Part shown: piece by piece, positions 61,494-64,000 of the stretch
Numbering within the stretch: the stretch's first letter is position 1
Layout of the letters: each line of letters opens with the position of its first letter
From: Variovorax paradoxus
GTDB taxonomy: Bacteria; Pseudomonadota; Gammaproteobacteria; Burkholderiales; Burkholderiaceae_C
Reading direction: 5' to 3'
DNA length: 64,000 nucleotides
Assembly (NCBI RefSeq): GCF_030811855.1
Contig: NZ_JAUSRN010000023.1
Span: 21,515-85,514 of the forward strand
The notes under the pieces: model-generated
Databases searched by the model: none
What the model saw: the letters and a program-made list of their open reading frames with translations, nothing else
What the model was told of the DNA's origin: nothing
Program-made: the position numbers and the translations under genes

Positions 61494-63035
61494 ATGTCCC
61501 TGCCCCGCTCTCAAGCCCGGGTGATCCGGCTGCATGCCAACGACGATGTCGTGATCTCGCTCGACCAGCTGGTCCCGGGCACGCACATCGAAAGCGAAAA
61601 CGTGGCGGTGGCCGGGCTGATTCCGCCGGGCCACAAGATGGCCACGCGCGCCATCGATCCGGGCGCCGCGGTGCGCCGCTACGGGCAGATCATCGGCTTT
61701 GCTAGCAGGCCGATTCGCGCGGGTCAGCACGTGCACACCCAGAACCTTGCGATGGGCGACTTCACGCGGGACCATGCGCATGCGGCCGATGCGCGCCCGA
61801 CGCTACACGCCGCCGAGCCCGCGACCTTCGAAGGCATCGTGCGAGAAGACGGCCGCGTCGCCACGCGCAACTACATCGGCATATTGACCTCGGTGAACTG
61901 CTCGGCCACGGTGGCGCGCGCCATCGCGGACCGCTTCCGGCGCGACATCCATCCAGCGATGCTGGCGCCGTTTCCGAACATCGACGGCGTGGTGGCGCTC
62001 ACGCACGGCACCGGCTGCGCGGTCGACCCGGAAGGCGCAGGCCTCGCGATTCTTCAGCGCACGCTGGGCGGCTACGCATGCCATCCCAACTTTGCGAGCG
62101 TGCTGGTCATCGGCCTGGGCTGCGAAACGAATCAGGTGTCCACGCTGTTGGCCACGCAAGGCCTGGCGGATAGCGCCCGCCTGCAAAGCTTCACGATTCA
62201 GGACACCGGCGGAACGACCAAAACCATCGCGCGCGGCATCGAGCTGATCCAGCAGATGCTGCCGCAGGCCAACGCCGTGAAGCGGCAGACAGTGCCCGCG
62301 AGTCACCTGGTCGTGGGCCTCCAATGCGGCGGCTCCGACGGCTACTCGGGCATCTCTGCCAACCCGGTGCTGGGTGCGGCGGTCGACCTGCTGGTGGCGC
62401 ACGGCGGCACGGCCATCCTGTCGGAAACGCCCGAGATCTACGGCGCCGAGCATCTGCTGACGCGCCGCGCGCAGACGCCCGACATCGGCCGCAAGCTGGT
62501 CGACCGCATCCGCTGGTGGGAGGCCTACTGCGCGCGCAACGGCGCCGCGATGGACAACAACCCTTCGGCGGGCAACAAGGCCGGCGGCCTGACCACCGTG
62601 CTCGAGAAGTCGCTGGGCGGCATCGCCAAGGCGGGCTCGACCAACCTCGTCGACGTGTACGAGTACGCGCAGCCGGTGCGTGCCCGCGGCCTGGTGTTCA
62701 TGGACACGCCGGGCTACGACCCGATCTCGGCCACCGGCCAGGTGGCGGGCGGCGCCAACCTCATCTGCTTCACCACGGGGCGCGGCTCGGCCTACGGCTG
62801 CGCGCCCTCCCCGTCTTTCAAGCTCGCGACGAATACCGCGCTGTGGGAGCGGCAGTCGGACGACATGGACCTCAACTGCGGCGAGGTGCTCGACGGCACG
62901 CGCAGCATCGGGGAACTCGGCGCCCGGCTGTTCCGCATGCTGCTGGACACCGCCTCGGGCCAGCCCTCGCGCAGCGAACTCCACGGCTACGGCCAGCAGG
63001 AGTTCGTGCCCTGGCAAATCAGCGTGGTCACCTGA
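61494..63035 (+). CDS. UxaA/GarD family sugar-acid dehydratase
   Basis: Iron- or manganese-dependent dehydratase of 513 residues of the altronate/galactarate dehydratase family (E. coli UxaA about 495, GarD about 523). The N-terminal SAF domain (about 1-105) is followed by the two catalytic domains: TRNYIGILTSVNCSATVARAI, LTHGTGCAV, GLGCETNQV, LQCGGSDGYSG, SAGNKAGGLTT and FTTGRGSAYG. The stem GCGGSDG suggests a metal-binding Cys. It starts 13 bases after the enolase gene. Having two dehydratases in one operon suggests a mixture of sugar acids. Confidence 0.88.
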   Translation: MSLPRSQARVIRLHANDDVVISLDQLVPGTHIESENVAVAGLIPPGHKMATRAIDPGAAVRRYGQIIGFASRPIRAGQHVHTQNLAMGDFTRDHAHAADARPTLHAAEPATFEGIVREDGRVATRNYIGILTSVNCSATVARAIADRFRRDIHPAMLAPFPNIDGVVALTHGTGCAVDPEGAGLAILQRTLGGYACHPNFASVLVIGLGCETNQVSTLLATQGLADSARLQSFTIQDTGGTTKTIARGIELIQQMLPQANAVKRQTVPASHLVVGLQCGGSDGYSGISANPVLGAAVDLLVAHGGTAILSETPEIYGAEHLLTRRAQTPDIGRKLVDRIRWWEAYCARNGAAMDNNPSAGNKAGGLTTVLEKSLGGIAKAGSTNLVDVYEYAQPVRARGLVFMDTPGYDPISATGQVAGGANLICFTTGRGSAYGCAPSPSFKLATNTALWERQSDDMDLNCGEVLDGTRSIGELGARLFRMLLDTASGQPSRSELHGYGQQEFVPWQISVVT

Positions 63036-63056
63036 CCCGCACTTCTTTCATCACAC

Positions 63057-63986
63057 ATGACAACCACACGCTCTGCCCGCTTCCGCGGCATCTTCCCCGT
63101 CGTTCCGACGCCATTCACCGAAAGCGGCGAGCTCGACCTCCCGAGCCAGAAGCGCTGCGTCGACTTCATGATCGACGCCGGCTCCGACGGCCTCTGCATC
63201 CTGGCCAATTTTTCCGAGCAATTTCTGCTGTCGGACGACGAGCGCGAGGTGCTCACGCGCACCGTGCTCGAACATGTGGCGGGCCGCGTGCCGGTGATCG
63301 TGACCACCACGCACTTCAGCACCACCGTGTGCGCCGAACGCAGCCGCCGCGCACAGGCCATGGGCGCCGCCATGCTCATGGTGATGCCGCCGTATCACGG
63401 GGCCACGTTCCGCGTGCCCGAGCCGCAGATCCATGACTTCTATGCACGCCTGTCGGACGCGGTGGACATTCCCATCATGGTCCAGGATGCGCCGGCCGCG
63501 GGCACTCCGCTGTCGGCCGCGTTCCTCGCAAAGATGGCGCGCGAGATCGAGCATGTCGCTTACTTCAAGATCGAAACGGCTGGTGCGGCATCGAAGCTGC
63601 GCGAGCTGATCCGGCTCGGCGGTGACGCGGTCGAAGGCCCATGGGACGGCGAAGAAGCGATCACGCTGCTGCCCGATCTCGACGCTGGCGCCACCGGTTC
63701 GATGACCGGCGGCGGCTACCCGGATGGCATTCGCCCGATCATCGAGGCGCACCGCGCCGGCGACCGCGACCAGGCCTTTGCGCTCTACCAGCGCTGGCTG
63801 CCGCTCATCAACCACGAGAACCGCCAGTCGGGCTTCCTTGCGGCCAAGGCGCTGATGAAGGAAGGCGGCGTGATCGCTTGCGAAGCGCCGCGCCACCCCT
63901 GGCCCACGATGCATCCGGAAACCCGCAAGGGGTTGATCGAGACCGCGCGGCGGCTCGACCCGCTGGTGCTGCGTTGGGCGCGATGA
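63057..63986 (+). CDS. DHDPS/NAL family lyase (2-keto-3-deoxy acid aldolase or dehydratase)
   Basis: Class I aldolase-like protein of 309 residues. GIFPVVPTPFTESGELD is the typical DHDPS/NAL N-terminus, YFKIETAGAASKLRELI holds the Schiff-base Lys (near residue 169), and PPYHGA and VQDAPAAG are in the expected places. The C-terminal pattern resembles L-2-keto-3-deoxyarabonate dehydratase and related enzymes. It would use the 2-keto-3-deoxy acid made by the upstream dehydratases. ATG 63057 has no strong ribosome site. Its stop overlaps a possible next start (ATGA). Confidence 0.88.
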   Translation: MTTTRSARFRGIFPVVPTPFTESGELDLPSQKRCVDFMIDAGSDGLCILANFSEQFLLSDDEREVLTRTVLEHVAGRVPVIVTTTHFSTTVCAERSRRAQAMGAAMLMVMPPYHGATFRVPEPQIHDFYARLSDAVDIPIMVQDAPAAGTPLSAAFLAKMAREIEHVAYFKIETAGAASKLRELIRLGGDAVEGPWDGEEAITLLPDLDAGATGSMTGGGYPDGIRPIIEAHRAGDRDQAFALYQRWLPLINHENRQSGFLAAKALMKEGGVIACEAPRHPWPTMHPETRKGLIETARRLDPLVLRWAR

Positions 63987-64000
63987 ACAAAGGAAACCCA
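63983..64000 (+). CDS. Possible next gene (start only, cut by the window end)
   Basis: An ATG at 63983 overlaps the lyase stop as ATGA, the same coupling seen elsewhere in the window, and continues open for six codons (MNKGNP) to the end. Too little is visible to name it; it would be the next gene of the sugar-acid operon. Confidence 0.35.

Overview
The window is high-GC chromosomal DNA from a betaproteobacterium. The best fit is Burkholderiales, family Comamonadaceae, probably Variovorax or a close relative. This is an inference from three things: three Bug-type (tripartite tricarboxylate, TTT) periplasmic binding proteins, many LysR regulators beside catabolic genes, and palindromic intergenic repeats (for example TGCTATT-N5-AATAGCA) of a kind I associate with that family. 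No database search was possible. I saw no rRNA, tRNA, CRISPR array, phage or transposase gene. Gene density is high, and many neighbours overlap by ATGA or GTGA.

Layout. 1-6.5 kb: the end of dnaJ, a 733-base gap with a folded hairpin, then the conserved prkA-yeaH-spoVR stress triad. 6.5-12.2 kb: aroQ on the minus strand, then a plus-strand set with a free-standing Rieske protein, a Rieske-less non-haem iron oxygenase, a GST-like protein, glutathione-dependent formaldehyde dehydrogenase (frmA), an alpha/beta hydrolase and S-formylglutathione hydrolase. It looks like a demethylase that detoxifies its own formaldehyde. 12.2-18.1 kb: small enzymes (GNAT, VOC, TfoX-like, RNase D-like), a hydrolase, an AraC regulator, gndA and gntK. 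18.2-24.2 kb: a three-gene RND efflux system. 24.1-29.1 kb: a radical SAM protein under a LexA box, then a GbsR-type regulator and a four-gene operon, each preceded by a copy of the same 20-base palindrome.

29.1-41.2 kb: a DOPA-dioxygenase-like protein, GST, intracellular PHA depolymerase, an adenosine-deaminase-like gene overlapping a Bug protein with a divergent LysR gene, a CBS protein, an O-acetylhomoserine sulfhydrylase, a large inverted repeat, a hydrolase, a second Bug protein with an M20 peptidase, and another LysR gene. 41.2-48.8 kb: thioredoxin-like, Mpo1-like, YihY, DUF2069, an FAD-linked D-2-hydroxyacid dehydrogenase, a cobalt-type nitrile hydratase (alpha, beta, accessory), thyA and folA.

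48.8-57.1 kb is on the minus strand: DUF3606, a cation diffusion facilitator, a 60-residue protein, then an overlapping four-gene unit of KaiC-like ATPase, hybrid histidine kinase, UPF0104-type membrane protein and LigD. 57.2-64 kb: a LysR gene divergent from a Bug binding protein, PdxA-like dehydrogenase, enolase-superfamily dehydratase, UxaA/GarD-type dehydratase and a DHDPS-family lyase, together resembling a sugar-acid uptake and breakdown operon that runs off the end of the window.

Most interesting: the split Rieske demethylase set, the KaiC-kinase-UPF0104-LigD operon, the GbsR module with twin operators, and the SOS-box radical SAM gene.
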